Source: Effrenium voratum
Taxonomy: Eukaryota > Sar > Dinophyceae > Suessiales > Symbiodiniaceae
Direction: 5' to 3'
Assembly: GCA_963377175.1 (NCBI GenBank)
Contig: CAUJNA010000520.1
Location: 136,001 to 200,000 of the forward strand
Length of the DNA stretch: 64,000 nt
Within the stretch, counting starts at the first letter, position 1. Each line of letters starts with the position of its first letter. This document shows positions 51,836 to 62,389 of the stretch, piece by piece. The translations under genes and the position numbers were made by a program. The notes under the pieces are model-generated. The model had not been told where the DNA came from and made no database searches. It was given only the letters and a program-made list of their open reading frames with translations.

Positions 51836-52054
51836 AAACAAAAGAAATTAGTAAAGACGGACATTAAACAGTAGCCAGCCTGACGCCAATGACCGATGGT
51901 AAACATGAAAGAAAGTAATCAGCAAGGGACAAACACAAGGAACACGCAAATCAAGACCAAGGAGAAAGGAAGCCTGTAAGGTTTGAAAGGACAGAATGCC
52001 ACGCGAACATCATATTTTATCTCAATAGCATGCGAAGGGTTCTTCTTCTAACAA

Positions 52055-52365
52055 AACGGATGCAAACAACACCTGTCAACTTCTCCTTGCCAACTTTTCG
52101 CGCGCCATTTCACCTGCTAACTTCTCCTGCCAACTTTCAGAGTGCTGCTTCACCTGCCAACTCTCCTGCGAACTGTTCGAGAGTTATCACCTGCCAACTT
52201 GCGGGCACGCTTTCCAAAGTCCGACTGGGCTTGTCCCACTTCTCATACCAACCTTTTGGGTGGTACTTCACTTGCCAACTTCTCCTGCCAACTTTTGGTG
52301 TGTTTCGTCTGGCAACTTCTCCTGCCATTACTTCACTTGCCAACTTCTCCTACTAACTTTTCGCG
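52055..52365 (+). repeat. ccaacttctcctg tandem array
   Basis: About ten imperfect units of tgccaacttctcctgccaac spaced by short variable stretches. Confidence 0.85.
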
Positions 52366-52457
52366 TGTTACTTCCTATTGTCGTAAAAAACAAGAAGCTA
52401 ACTTTTATTTTGTACCTTTTCTTCTCCCTCCAGTTACTTCTATTTCGGCGGCGGGTA

Positions 52458-52542
52458 GCTCTCCATGACCCTTAAAAACATGGGTCCATGAGCCCATCAT
52501 TTTGGGTATTGACCCCATTTTTTAAGGGTCATGGAGACTCCA
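52458..52542 (+). mobile_element. family G element
   Basis: Good copy; interior gtccatgagcccatcatttt resembles the copy at 63466. Confidence 0.85.
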
Positions 52543-52789
52543 GGTAGCTTGACATCGAGGAAAGACCACGAGACTCAAGTTGCTACCTGCCGAGTTCCCT
52601 GGCCAAAGGAACCTGGCAAGCAGCCTAAGCTTCGACTTAGCTAGAACTACTGACGCGAATTGGGGTCGGAGAAGACGGGAATTAGCTCCGGGCGAGCAGG
52701 CTGTGCTAATTGTCTTACTTTAGTCGCTTGTGAAATGGTCTTTGGACGTTGCATTGTGGCGCACCTACTTTTGCAATTGCTTGGTCGCG

Positions 52790-53130
52790 AGCTCGATTCC
52801 CGGCAGCTCCTACTCGCGAGTCGCAACTTTGAATCGCGGAAGTAGCACGCGAAGAGCATGTACGCAGCTCCGGCTCGAAAATTGCAATTTGTGTGTGCAA
52901 AAAGTGGCACGCGAAGAGCGCTCCAGCTCCAGCTCGAAATTCGCAAGCTTTGAGTGCAAAAGTAGTACGCGAAGCGCACTGGCGCAGCTCCAGCTGCAAA
53001 ATCGTCAGTTTCAAGTCAGGTCCGGCTGCAGAATCGCAACTTCTAAGTGCAAAAGCAATATTCGGACAGAGCGCAGCTCGAAAAGTCCCAACTTGTACGC
53101 GCAAAGCAGTGTGCGAAGTACACTTCCACA
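52790..53130 (-). repeat. inverted, diverged copies of the 61-bp repeat
   Basis: About five units containing gcgcagctccagct and agtacgcgaag, the reverse complement of the 22.9-kb core. Spacing is about 60-65 bp. Confidence 0.8.
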
Positions 53131-54663
53131 GCCAAAGCAGCCAGCCTCCTTGCGCAGCGAAGGTGCGCAGAGATATGGATCGACAAGAGAGGCCGACAGC
53201 ATCATGCGCGGCAGCTCTCATGGCAGGCGCAATTATTTTTTCCGGCAGACACGGCGAACAGATCGATGGATAGATAGATAGGTTGACGGTGAACTCTTTC
53301 AACTCACAGCGTTGCCACTCAAATCAATATTTGCAGCCAATATTGTGGGTGGCCCGGAAGCGTGCGCTTTCCTGGAGATTTTGCCTTAGGTGTTTGCGCG
53401 AGTGAGAATTCTGTTGCTAGCGTGGAAGCATATTCGTTTGCGCGTGTTCCGTTGCAACTGCTTTGTTTGGCCAAAGTAGTCGCGTGCACGAGAACTAGGT
53501 TGCAAGAGAGCAGGCAACTTCGTCTTCAGCTGCTGCACCGCCTGAGGATGGCCTTCCTGGCGCCGGGGGTTTGCAGGCTGAAGCAGTTGTACGGGGGTCT
53601 GGCTAGCTCCGGGCCGAGCTGAGCGGCTCCGTCACGAGCTGACGAGGATGCGCTCTTGTGGAGCCGCTCTTAGGGCCAGCCGCTTGATGGATGTAATTTG
53701 TTTTTCGGGGTGCCTCCATATGCTACGCACCTTGTTTCAGCGTCGCTGTGTGGTCGTACTGTCGTACTTGCTAGCTCTCTATGATTCCGGGCCACCGTCG
53801 TCTACTATGCTCGAATTTAGTGCATCTGACTGCTTGTAATGTAAAGCAATGCGTTAATGGGGAGCAATGAAGCAAGATCTAGGGAAGCACGAAAGTGAAA
53901 TTTAAATAAGCGTTTTGAAGAAACAAGAAAGAAGAACGGAAGAGGTAAGATAGGAATAAAGAAGCAAGTTGACAAGCAAGAGACCACGAGCAACACAAAT
54001 GCAGAAAACAGGCAGCCAGGCAGGCAGACACCAATTTTCACGTGTGGTTTTCTTCTGGCCAGACATCAGCAAGCAGGCTGATGCAGATGATAATGAAGCA
54101 TGCTTTGCTTGCTGGCTCTGTGCCGCTGTCTCTTGCCACGCCTCGCAAGGATCCAATTTTCCCGGAAGTGCAGCTCGAGCGAGAAGTTTCTCCTGAGGAG
54201 AGCAGCAAGAACAGAGCAAACCTGCGAGCCAAGCTTGTGTGATCTTGTAACGTGTTGTAACGATGCGCCAGTCTTGGCGAGCTGACAAGCTGACAAGCGC
54301 GCTTCCGCTTTTGGAGCACTCACGCCCTTCGGTCAGATGCATTGAGCCCCAGTTCACGTTGCTCAGGGCAGGAATGAGGATTCGGATGAAGAAGACACTC
54401 TTCCACATGGCCCTGAGCCCAGCCTCATATTTGCTGCAGTCGATGCAATCGTTGCCGCACCCCCTGGGTCCCGATCTCCGGCTCCCGAAACGCAACATGC
54501 AAAATTCAGTCGGCTGAAGTACCTCACATGGCGCGGCATGAGCTGTGAGGCGATTCCTCCTATTTGCTTTCTGACCTTGAAGATCTGAGCCAGGCCGAGC
54601 GAGTGGGGAAAGGCTAAGGTTGCGCATGTTGGGGGAGATGTCTGGAGACCCAAATGCAACACC

Positions 54664-54715
54664 TGGCCATGGGTCAAAATCCAAATCGTATCAACGGTTT
54701 TGACACCCACTGCCA
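54664..54715 (+). mobile_element. family A deletion derivative, 52 bp
   Basis: Only the two terminal repeats remain, almost back to back, with the whole interior gone. Confidence 0.82.
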
Positions 54716-54841
54716 CCTGACTGCTTTCGGAGCGGGGCGCAGGTAGAGCAGCGCTCCATCAAGCACCGACACTTGGCTGCAACGGGCCGGCTTCCATTGG
54801 ATGCGAAGTCACCGGCATCCCAGCCTGGCTATTGCGCATCA

Positions 54842-54918
54842 TTAATTTCATTTCATTTCATTTCATTTCATTTCATTTCATTTCATTTCATTTCATTTCA
54901 TTTCATTCATTTCATGTC
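54842..54918 (+). repeat. TTTCA pentanucleotide array
   Basis: About twelve units, then a few variants. Confidence 0.95.
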
Positions 54919-55088
54919 ATTGCATTGCATTTCAACATGACAGGGTGAACTTTCTAGGGAGAGGGGTGGTGATGCTTAAGACTTCGAATCCCCGAACTCG
55001 AGGCAAATTTGGGGGGTCGACCAATTTTGAGACCGACAAGGTGGCGAAGACGCAATTTTTTTGAAGACAACATCCGGGAAGGCCAACA

Positions 55089-55172
55089 TGGCTGTGGGTC
55101 AAATCCGTTTTGGTACCATTTTGGGGTAGGTGCACCACCTAGTTTAGTCTATTTTAGTGGAGATTGGGACGT
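55089..55172 (+). mobile_element. family A element, right end lost
   Basis: Intact to gggattgggacgt and then stops; the final 35 bp are missing. Confidence 0.85.
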
Positions 55173-55732
55173 GAAGATGATCGGCGGCAAGATCAAACTC
55201 AAGATGAAATCCGCGAAGATGAACATGAGAACGAAAACAACATCCCAAGACAAAACTGGCAGCGAAGTCAACATTTGAAGGTAAAACTCGCGAAGACGCA
55301 AGTGGGGGTGGGGAGGGCAGGGATGCAAGTGGCGAAGGCGAGACTCCACGATCCAACTGGGGCAAAACATGTGGCATCGCGCCTGTTGAAACTTGCGTTG
55401 GGCCGCAAAACAAAGAAAGTCGGGTGCCTCGTGGTGCGTGGTCAACATCTTGAGCGAGTTCCGTCGTTTGCCGATGTTGAGCGTCAGATCTAATTGAAGC
55501 CAGAAACTTCTGCTTCAACTTGAAGCGCCGAAGCTTCAAACAAGTGGTCCCACTTCGCTATGCGTTTGTTTTTTTCGGCCTTCGATTTTATCAGATTACC
55601 CCAAATGTAACAAAAACACCGACCGGTGTGAGTGAATCGGTTTGCTTCGCCGAAACAAAAAAACCTGGCTCGCTGGCGTCCGATCCAAATTGGACGAGCT
55701 GAGGAGTTTTTAGAGCCGCCAACCCGTGCGGA

Positions 55733-55833
55733 GGCCTCCGGCTCCGTTTGGGCCACGTCACCAAGAACAAGCTGGTCTCCGGGAAGTCCTTGCACGGCGC
55801 AATGGTCTCCTTGGGCCTCACTCGCTACGAGGA
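55733..55833 (+). CDS. unassigned exon
   Basis: The frame reads LGHVTKNKLVSGKSLHGAMV followed by SLGLTRYE, then a possible GA donor at 55834. It looks like compact globular sequence, but I do not recognise a family. Other frames across the same bases are also open. Confidence 0.4.
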
Positions 55834-56536
55834 TTGTTTTTTCCATGCCATTGGGTGAAATGTTTTGTTTTTTTTCTCCCTGGCGGTTTTAAAGGGAATT
55901 TGGCGAAGACTTTGTTTTAAAGAAAAACAAACACAAAAAGCCAACAAAAACACATCCCCTGTTGGTTTTACAGGGAAACAATTTCAGTACTGGACATTTT
56001 TTTTAAAATATTTTTTCCAGGGGACGTATCCGCAAATGGAGGAGTCCCATGCCACCGTTGTTTGGGTTGGTGGCTCGATCCCAGGCATCCGCTTCCTTAG
56101 CTTAGTAGCGGGGGATCGCTTAGGGAGCGCGTTTGAGATCAATTTTTGGTGTCCAGTGGCTGGGGGAACCGGTGTTTTTTTTTTTTTTACTAGCCCCGGC
56201 TCGGGGCTTAACCCCGGCTCGGTGAACCCACAACTTAAACTGGTAGGGGATCTGAGCGCCCAGGTGTTTGTTGTCTGCAAGGTCGGACTTCAGCTCTCGA
56301 AAGAGGACATTGGAGTTGGTACCTGTTTTTTTTGGATCTTAACGAGAAACCCAGAGGACACGCGAAGCGATTTTGTGGGGTCCCCTAGAAAAGAAACCCA
56401 ATTGGTGGTTTGGATTGGCTTGGAAGTTAGGTGTCCCATTCAACTCTAAAAGCACCAGGGCGCAAATCCAAATCCAATCCAAACCAGCAAGGGGTTGATT
56501 GAAGACTGGAGTCACCGTGCCAAGCAGCCAAGCAGC

Positions 56537-56645
56537 AAGTTTGCACGAATGATCAATTGCCGGCAGGAGCATGAAATGAATGACTTCGTGAACCATCTGG
56601 CCGCATTTGTAAATCTCGAATTTGACACCAGCGACACGTGGCAAG
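56537..56645 (+). CDS. unassigned exon, helical
   Basis: The frame reads FARMINCRQEHEMNDFVNHL and then AAFVNLEFDTSDTWQE. Balanced composition and no stop suggest a real exon. A possible companion lies at 56021-56090 (YPQMEESHATVVWVGG). No known domain is recognised. Confidence 0.42.
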
Positions 56646-57071
56646 AGGGGGTCGGTGCTGCGAGTCAAGTGAGATCATGTTCTGCCCCCGCGCGCGCGCG
56701 CAAAATAATTGGGTGTCTTTCTTTCGGGTACCCGAACCAACGACTGGGTTTTGAGGGTCCCCCCCAATTCTTGGGGGTTCTCAAGGGAAACCAAAGGGGC
56801 CATGTCAGGCTCCCTCCAACGAGAGTTGCAAGGCCCCAAGCCGGGGAGGTCGATGTTTTCGGGCTTCCTTGGATGGTTTTAGCTTGGTAAACATACGGGA
56901 GACCCTATGGCATGTTACTGGGGTCCCCTAAAAGCAGAAAGACACCAGCGTGTGTTTGTCTCTTTTCGGGAGCAGGATTTGTTGGCTCCGTGAGTTTTAC
57001 AAGCAAAAGGGTTCAGGACTCGGGAAGCCGTGAAAACAGAGGCCTAGAGCCACCGCAAGTTGGAATTGGAC

Positions 57072-57205
57072 TGAGCCACAATCGAAACCCGGCTAGATGA
57101 AGGCTAGTAAGGGACAATCCCAACCACAAATAGCTGCGGCCGCCTTCTTAATTCTTTGCATGGTTCTGGGTCGATCGTTTTCATGCCGGGTATTGATTAT
57201 GCCTC
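57072..57205 (+). mobile_element. family B element
   Basis: Complete; close to the 21544 copy through the gctgcggccgcctt block. Confidence 0.9.
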
Positions 57206-57498
57206 AACTCAGCTACGTCCCATCTCCCGAAGACCAGAACAACAAGAGCCCCCTCAAAACCTTGGACCACTCCGCATCTCCCGTTTGCCCGGAGACCGTT
57301 CCGCCCCAGCCTAAAAAGGAGCGGCTTTTTGAAGCTGCAATTGAACAGTAAGCTACACGCACGGATTTGCCCTGAAACCAGAAACACGTTTTGTTCCCAG
57401 ACCGATTCGAGTGTGTTGTTTGTGTTGTGTGAAAGGGAAACCAAAAGGAACCCCCTTGTTCGCCCATGCTCAGGGTTTGATCCCTCAGTTCAGTACCA

Positions 57499-57503
57499 AC
57501 ACA

Positions 57504-57538
<35 letters not shown>
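57499..57538 (+). repeat. CA dinucleotide array
   Basis: About 19 CA units. Smaller CA runs occur at 23883-23900 and 30471-30490. Confidence 0.95.
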
Positions 57539-57540
<2 letters not shown>

Positions 57541-57630
57541 TGTTGCTGTGCCTTTTTGTTTGACCACCCCCAAACTCCCTAAAGGTCGCGAACTCGGTGC
57601 TCAGAGACCCGGGTTTGTTCGTTCGTTTGA

Positions 57631-57753
57631 GGTGTCCGAAATCAAAATCTTCGATCGGGTTTGCCTTGAGGACAAATCCAACTCCTGGAGCGCGGGGTCC
57701 CTGTTCTCCCTGAAGTTTGCCGGCGATGTGCGCGACCTGGAGCCAGTGCCGCG
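57631..57753 (+). CDS. unassigned exon, beta-rich
   Basis: Preceded by TTTGAG, the frame reads VSEIKIFDRVCLEDKSNSW followed by SAGSLFSLKFAGDVRDLEP. The alternating hydrophobic pattern suggests a beta domain. A family C element begins 40 bp downstream. The exon may belong with those at 56.5 and 58.9 kb. Confidence 0.48.
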
Positions 57754-57794
57754 GATATGTCGATACGGCGCCAGGTCCGACGGGTTTTTCTCGT

Positions 57795-57897
57795 ATGGGT
57801 ATGGGTCAAAATTAAGTCGCCATATGGACCACTGGTTTTAGCCCTTGTTTCCAGACTTACCAGGGCAAACCCATTTGCGGCTTGGGAGGGACAGCCA
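57795..57897 (+). mobile_element. family C element, right end changed
   Basis: Left end and core are good; the right end reads gggagggacagcca. Confidence 0.78.
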
Positions 57898-58640
57898 TAT
57901 TTTTTTGCGGATACTTTTTGGGTTTGGTACGCAACTCCTGCCCAGCCATAAGTCAGGTGCCCCCGAGAAAGGTGGATCGGTAGGATTTGAAGCCCTGGTA
58001 GAGGGTAAATGGGAAGCCCCTCTTTAGCCACCAAACCACCGATCCAAACCACCGATCGGAGGGAAGCTGAAGGGAGCCGTTGCACAAGTGTGTGACTAGT
58101 GGGCCATTGGAGACAAAGAGCCTGCCCATGGCTCAATGTTGGAGAGATGACTGGATGGGTTTTGTCTTGGGCTTCTGAACTTGTTGCCCTAGCTTTACAG
58201 GAGCCGTATGTGGGGGTTGATCACTCTTCCTGGCCCCAAAACCACCATGAGTGACTTTTCCCAGGTGAAGGTCCAATCTTTGTGGTCTCCCTCCCACATA
58301 CCGACCATTTGATATCCGACTTGGGTCTCCTGGCCCTTCCGCCGAGTCCTGGACATGGCCGCAGCTGGCTTCCCCTGGGCACCTGCACCGCGAGTACTCC
58401 AAGGCGAGCGGCTCGCCGCAAAGCGGCGGCCTTCCGCCCGGGCTGCTGGGAGTCCGCCTTCTCTAATTTTTTTTGGGGGGGAGGTCTGGTGGCCGAATTG
58501 ATGACCCCGTTTTGGGGAACGGGAAACCAAGAGGACCCAAATTAGTCCATGTGTTCTTCTTCTTTTTTTGCGGGGGGGTCCGGTCGCTGAAAAGCGACCG
58601 GCCACCCACAAATTTGTTTTTTCCTCCTGATTTGTATTCA

Positions 58641-58730
58641 CCTGGAACCTGGAACCGAGGCTTCAAGGCGCCGGAAGCACCACTCAACTTCGATGTGTCT
58701 ATGACTGCACTTGGCGAATGCAAACGCCCG
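58641..58730 (+). CDS. possible exon
   Basis: The frame reads TWNRGFKAPEAPLNFDVSM and then TALGECKRPV, ending at a GT donor near 58731. Identity unknown. It lies 70 bp upstream of a truncated family C element. Confidence 0.35.
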
Positions 58731-58804
58731 GTGTTTTGCGCTCTCAGCTCTCGGCTCTGGCTCCCAGGGGCCTCAGGGACCCCCCTTTTTTTCATATAAT
58801 TCGC

Positions 58805-58868
58805 ATGGGTCAAAAGTAAACCACCCAAAAAGCCGGAGGTGTTTGTCCTCGCTTCCGTTTACCAGGCT
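58805..58868 (+). mobile_element. family C fragment
   Basis: About 60 bp of left half only. Confidence 0.68.
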
Positions 58869-58905
58869 GTTTTTGTTTGGTTGCATTCGCTACCTCTTTT
58901 CTTAG

Positions 58906-59028
58906 CGTGCCGCCACAAAGCTCGTGCTTCTTCAGATCCATCAGGCAAACCTCATGGAAGAAATAGATCGGAGGAACCATGCAGCTAGGCTGTTGCGGAG
59001 TCCTGTTAGGCTGTCCGCGCGAGTGCCA
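58906..59028 (+). CDS. unassigned helical exon
   Basis: After the acceptor CTTAG the frame reads ATKLVLLQIHQANLMEEIDR and then RNHAARLLRSPVRLSARVP. It could end at a GC donor (gcaaag) at 59029, or run to TAA at 59044, directly before a family F element. Leucine and arginine spacing suggests an amphipathic helix. Confidence 0.48.
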
Positions 59029-59046
59029 GGCAAAGCTTGCCCTTAA

Positions 59047-59176
59047 TGTTGACCCCAGATTAAGCAGAACCCCTGTTTATTAATATGGGGTGGTTATTCT
59101 GGTTTTCAGGGCGATTTATCCCTTTTGGAGTGGAACACCCTGTGAATAAACCGGGGTTCTGCTTAATCCTCAGCAT
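59047..59176 (+). mobile_element. family F element
   Basis: Outer arm ccccagattaagcagaaccc pairs with gggttctgcttaatc at the other end. Confidence 0.85.
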
Positions 59177-59290
59177 TATTTCCGTGGGAAACCAGGAGGG
59201 TAGGCTCGGTAGGCTCCTAGCGCCCAGCCTCGAGTCCAAGGTCAGTGTGACTTGAACTAATCTTCCAGCACAGTAACAGCGCACCACCAC

Positions 59291-59292
<2 letters not shown>

Positions 59293-59345
<53 letters not shown>
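59293..59345 (+). repeat. TTA trinucleotide array
   Basis: About 17 units, pure. Confidence 0.95.
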
Positions 59346-59468
59346 TGTTGTTTTTGTCTGCCTTGTCTTGTGCCCTGCGCAAGGATGTTGGGGCTAGAAG
59401 AATGGCTGGCTCCCGCAGGGGGGAAACTGCTTGGAACCTAATTCTGGCAGAAAACTGAACACTGGCGC

Positions 59469-59768
59469 ATGGTCAAAGGTTTTTTTGTTCAAGACAAGAC
59501 AGACTGGGACTCGCATTTCAAGCTTTCGCCAATTGGGGTTGTGAAGTCTTTTGCGGCAGTTAGTCGTGAAGGCAACATGATCCAGGCCTGTTTTCTTTGC
59601 ACAGATGGCACAGCTTCACAATTTGCGGACAAGGTTGGTCGCCGCGATATTGTAAGTGAAGGTGTGGTCCATTCAATCCACAACACAACGTGTCTTTTGA
59701 TTCATTTTGTTTTAAACGATGATTATAGAAACGCCACTCCTTGGTGTCTTGTTTTCATTTTGCTTTAA
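59469..59768 (+). CDS. 99-codon ORF running into a tandem repeat
   Basis: From an ATG at 59469 the frame stays open to TAA and reads HFKLSPIGVVKSFAAVSREG and later TDGTASQFADKVGRRDIVSE. The last 25 codons are made by the 54-bp tandem repeat that starts at about 59690, so the true exon probably ends near 59650, at GTAAGTG (59652). AT content is higher than in other exons. No family recognised. Confidence 0.4.
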   Translation: MVKGFFVQDKTDWDSHFKLSPIGVVKSFAAVSREGNMIQACFLCTDGTASQFADKVGRRDIVSEGVVHSIHNTTCLLIHFVLNDDYRNATPWCLVFILL

Positions 59769-59912
59769 ACAATGAAGATAGAAACACCACTCCTTGGTGT
59801 CTTTTGATTCATTTTGCTTTCAACGATGAAGATAGAAACACCACTCCTTGGTGTCTTTTTTTTTCATTTTGCTTTCAACAATGAAGATAGAAAACCACTC
59901 ATGGTGTTTTTT
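59690..59912 (+). repeat. 54-bp tandem repeat with hairpin
   Basis: Four units. Each ends with acaccactccttggtgt, a perfect 6-bp stem with a 5-base loop; the stem sequence recurs at 59735, 59789, 59843 and, with changes, 59897. Confidence 0.9.
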
Positions 59913-60261
59913 TCTCAGGAGCAAGACGTTTCACCATGACGGGGGGCACACCTACGCCATCAGGTGGTGCCTGTCCAGGCGATCATGGAGGTCTTCCTCG
60001 CGCGGGAAGGCCCGACGTCGCAAGCGAGAGGTCGGAGAGCGAAGAAGCCAAGTCTCACTCTCCCCAAGGTAGACTGAAAACAGGGAAACCCCTGCAAGTC
60101 AACCTTTCTTTTATTCTTTAAGGTACAAGGTAGACTGAAAACCAGCAAAAGCCGCTGCAAGTCAAACTTTGTTTTTTCACTCTAGGTAGATGTTCACTCG
60201 AGGTAGCGGTAAGCTGGGCGCCCTTCCGAGTTTTTTGGTGGTCCAATTTCTGTGGTGGTTT

Positions 60262-60350
60262 TTTTCCACCCGAGTGTTGCGAGCTGAGGAAAGATTCACA
60301 AGCGGATCTTCGGGCCAAAGCTCTTGAAGCAATTCAAGGCCATGAAGGAG
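60262..60350 (+). CDS. possible exon, frame uncertain
   Basis: Both strands are open. A plus-strand frame reads LRKDSQADLRAKALEAIQGH; another reads GPKLLKQFKAMKEVLLAGD; the minus strand reads REEYLLHGLELLQELWPED. All neighbours are on the plus strand, so I favour the first, but without transcripts this cannot be decided. A family A element follows at 60396. Confidence 0.33.
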
Positions 60351-60395
60351 GTACTCCTCGCGGGTGATACGAACCGACGCACGCTTGAAGTCAAA

Positions 60396-60527
60396 TGGCC
60401 GTGGGTCAAAACCCTGTTGGTATCCCATTTTTGGGGTAGGTGAATTCACCACCCATTTCAGTCTATTTTAGTGGTTGGATTGGTTGATGTTCACGGGGGG
60501 TACGATATGGCTTTTGACCCATGGCCA
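60396..60527 (+). mobile_element. family A element, gaattc subtype
   Basis: Complete copy between two exon candidates, with an open frame starting at its right border. Confidence 0.9.
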
Positions 60528-60712
60528 AATCCGCATCTTCCGGAGAAAAGCAAAAAGAGTTCCCTAAGCATGTCGGGTTCTCAAAAAGGCCCCTCTTTGA
60601 GGTCCAACACCTTCCAGTGGAGGTCCTGCCCCCCTTCAGTGGAGGTCATTTTGAGCTTGCAGTTGGGTTGCCTTCGGGTCGGCGTAGCTTCGGGTTGCCT
60701 TCGTCAGTCGCA
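60528..60712 (+). CDS. possible exon directly after an inverted-repeat element
   Basis: The frame is open from the end of the family A element and reads EKQKEFPKHVGFSKRPLFEV followed by QHLPVEVLPPFSGGHFELAV. Phe/Pro-rich, not recognised. The boundary with the element at 60527 suggests the element sits at the 3' edge of the preceding intron. Confidence 0.38.
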
Positions 60713-61156
60713 TATTTGCACTGAGGACTGGTGGCTGAACTTACATTTGTGCGGCTGAATGACCTGGCGGCTCCACCAGAGCCGATCCACATCTTGATGC
60801 ATCTCGGCGCATGACCTTTCCCTGTTTCTTTCTTTTTTGTTGTTGTTTTGAGTTTTTAGTGTCGAGGAAACGAGATTGTCAGACGCAAGGCTTCTCATTC
60901 CCTGGAAATCAATGCAGGAGCTAAACTTATAGTATAGTTTTGCTTCTATGTTGTAGTTTTACTAGTTGTTTGGTTTCGACATGATATTGAGGGTCTTGCA
61001 ATTCAACCCAGGCTTCGGGGGAGCCTGTCAGCCTGTCGCTGGCTAAGGTACTTGGAGCCCTTCATTGCTCTCCTCATCGTGGCGAATGGCCGCTCGGGAT
61101 TCGACCGCCAAAAAAGGAAAAGGTGGCTGTGTTTGTTCGAGGCTCGGTACCCATTT

Positions 61157-61262
61157 GGCCATGAATTTTAATGGGGAGCCACCTCAAAAGTGATGGGTGG
61201 ACATGACTCCCCACCTAAATCATGTGAACCAAAGGGTCTCTTATTAAAATCCATAGCCATTT
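61157..61262 (+). mobile_element. family K inverted-repeat element
   Basis: Ends ggccatgaattttaatgggg and attaaaatccatagcca pair imperfectly. Partial relatives lie at 2961-3040 and 11742-11780. Confidence 0.8.
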
Positions 61263-61655
61263 GAGAAAACAGGCTGGTTTAGAGGGAAACCACAGGAAAC
61301 CGAAGCCCCCCCAAAATATGGGACCCAAAAAAATAAAATAGGAACATGTCCCAAATCTGCCATCATCGCCATTGAACATTTCGTACCCATCGCGCACGCC
61401 TCTCGCAACAAAGCTCGTGGGGGCTTGAGGCTGCCCAGGCTTGCGAGTTGTGAATATTCAGCTTGCCTGGATCTTCCTTAAGACTGCTTTTGCTGAGTTT
61501 TGAAGAGATTAGCCGTACTGTTTGTAATTTGATCTCCATATTTTGGTGCTGTTAGTTTATATCATCCCATTAAATTTAACTTTTTGAAGCTGCTGATAGA
61601 GACACAACCCACGCATACGCGCCACCTCATCTTTTCTTCTGAGTAGCGTCACATC

Positions 61656-62117
61656 TCAATCTCGCGTAGAGCAGGCCCTGTTCTTACACCTGACGAGTCT
61701 GCAATTCCCACCAACACTCCTGGCGCAAGTTGACGCAAGCCCAAGACTCGCGTCGACCACGTCTATGATTTCAGGAGTTGAGCGACTGGCAGAATATGGG
61801 GAGTCAAGGCAATTCGCCCAGCAAACTGGCCAGACAAATTGAGCCGCCGGGTCAGGTGGCAGGGCTTTCAATCGGTGAGAGATGATGTCGAGCAACGCAC
61901 CGGTGGCCGCGGAGACCGCGCGCCGAGCGCGAAATCGGGCGAGGGCGTCGAGGGAAGCGCCACGCCTCTGCTTGGTGCGTGTTGGCGCTCCCGGCCATAG
62001 CAACAGATTCGCCGACCTCAAACCTGCGGATCGCCCCGCTGCGGGCGCATAGCGAGCAGTGCAGCCGTACCCAAACAGAGAGCTCTCAAGGAGATGGTTG
62101 CGAGAATGAAGGGACAT
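61656..62117 (-). CDS. 153-codon minus-strand ORF, unknown
   Basis: This is the only fairly long minus-strand ORF not built from simple repeats. It reads Ala/Arg/Leu-rich sequence, for example RFRARRAVSAATGALLDIIS, and ends with GGNCRLVRCKNRACSTRD. I recognise no domain. The opposite strand is not clearly coding. It may be an opposite-strand gene, a fragment of a repeat-encoded protein, or chance in GC-rich DNA. The start lies in the region of the gatcgtctgtacacg repeats. Confidence 0.3.
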   Translation of the reverse strand: MSLHSRNHLLESSLFGYGCTARYAPAAGRSAGLRSANLLLWPGAPTRTKQRRGASLDALARFRARRAVSAATGALLDIISHRLKALPPDPAAQFVWPVCWANCLDSPYSASRSTPEIIDVVDASLGLASTCARSVGGNCRLVRCKNRACSTRD

Positions 62118-62169
62118 CTAGCTGGAGTCTCCATGCCTCTTTCAAAATGGTCCATGGCCCCATTATTCT

Positions 62170-62285
62170 GGTCAGTGCATCGTCTGTACACGCGGAATTC
62201 GGATCGTCTGTACACGCGGGACCGGATCGTCTCTGCACGCGGGCCTTTTTTGCCCCGGATCGTTTGTACACGCAGTGCTTACTGC
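62170..62285 (+). repeat. gatcgtctgtacacgcgg repeat
   Basis: Five imperfect copies of an 18-20 bp unit; a related gatgatccagatttgtgtg unit recurs at 63165-63280. Confidence 0.8.
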
Positions 62286-62389
62286 TATGCACAAGAAGGG
62301 ACAGGGGCGTTGACAGCTGCATGTTTCCTTGCCTTTCTGTCGTATGAACATAGGAAATGTTGTGTTCCGTTGTCTCCTGTGCGGTTCAC

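Larger units (their letters stand above)
51404..55730. other. repeat-rich intergenic stretch
   Basis: After the stop at 51403 I find only repeats and weak frames: a purine-rich tract, a ccaacttctcctg tandem array, a family G element, inverted 61-bp-type repeats, a deleted family A element, a TTTCA array and a truncated family A element. A plus frame near 53510-53610 (RLQLLHRLRMAFLAPG) is too weak to call. Confidence 0.35.

Noticed and set aside
51410..51841. 143-codon minus-strand ORF rich in Phe, Ser and Leu, like a membrane protein
   Set aside because: It is the complement of the purine-rich GAAGA tract; the apparent membrane segments come from low complexity.
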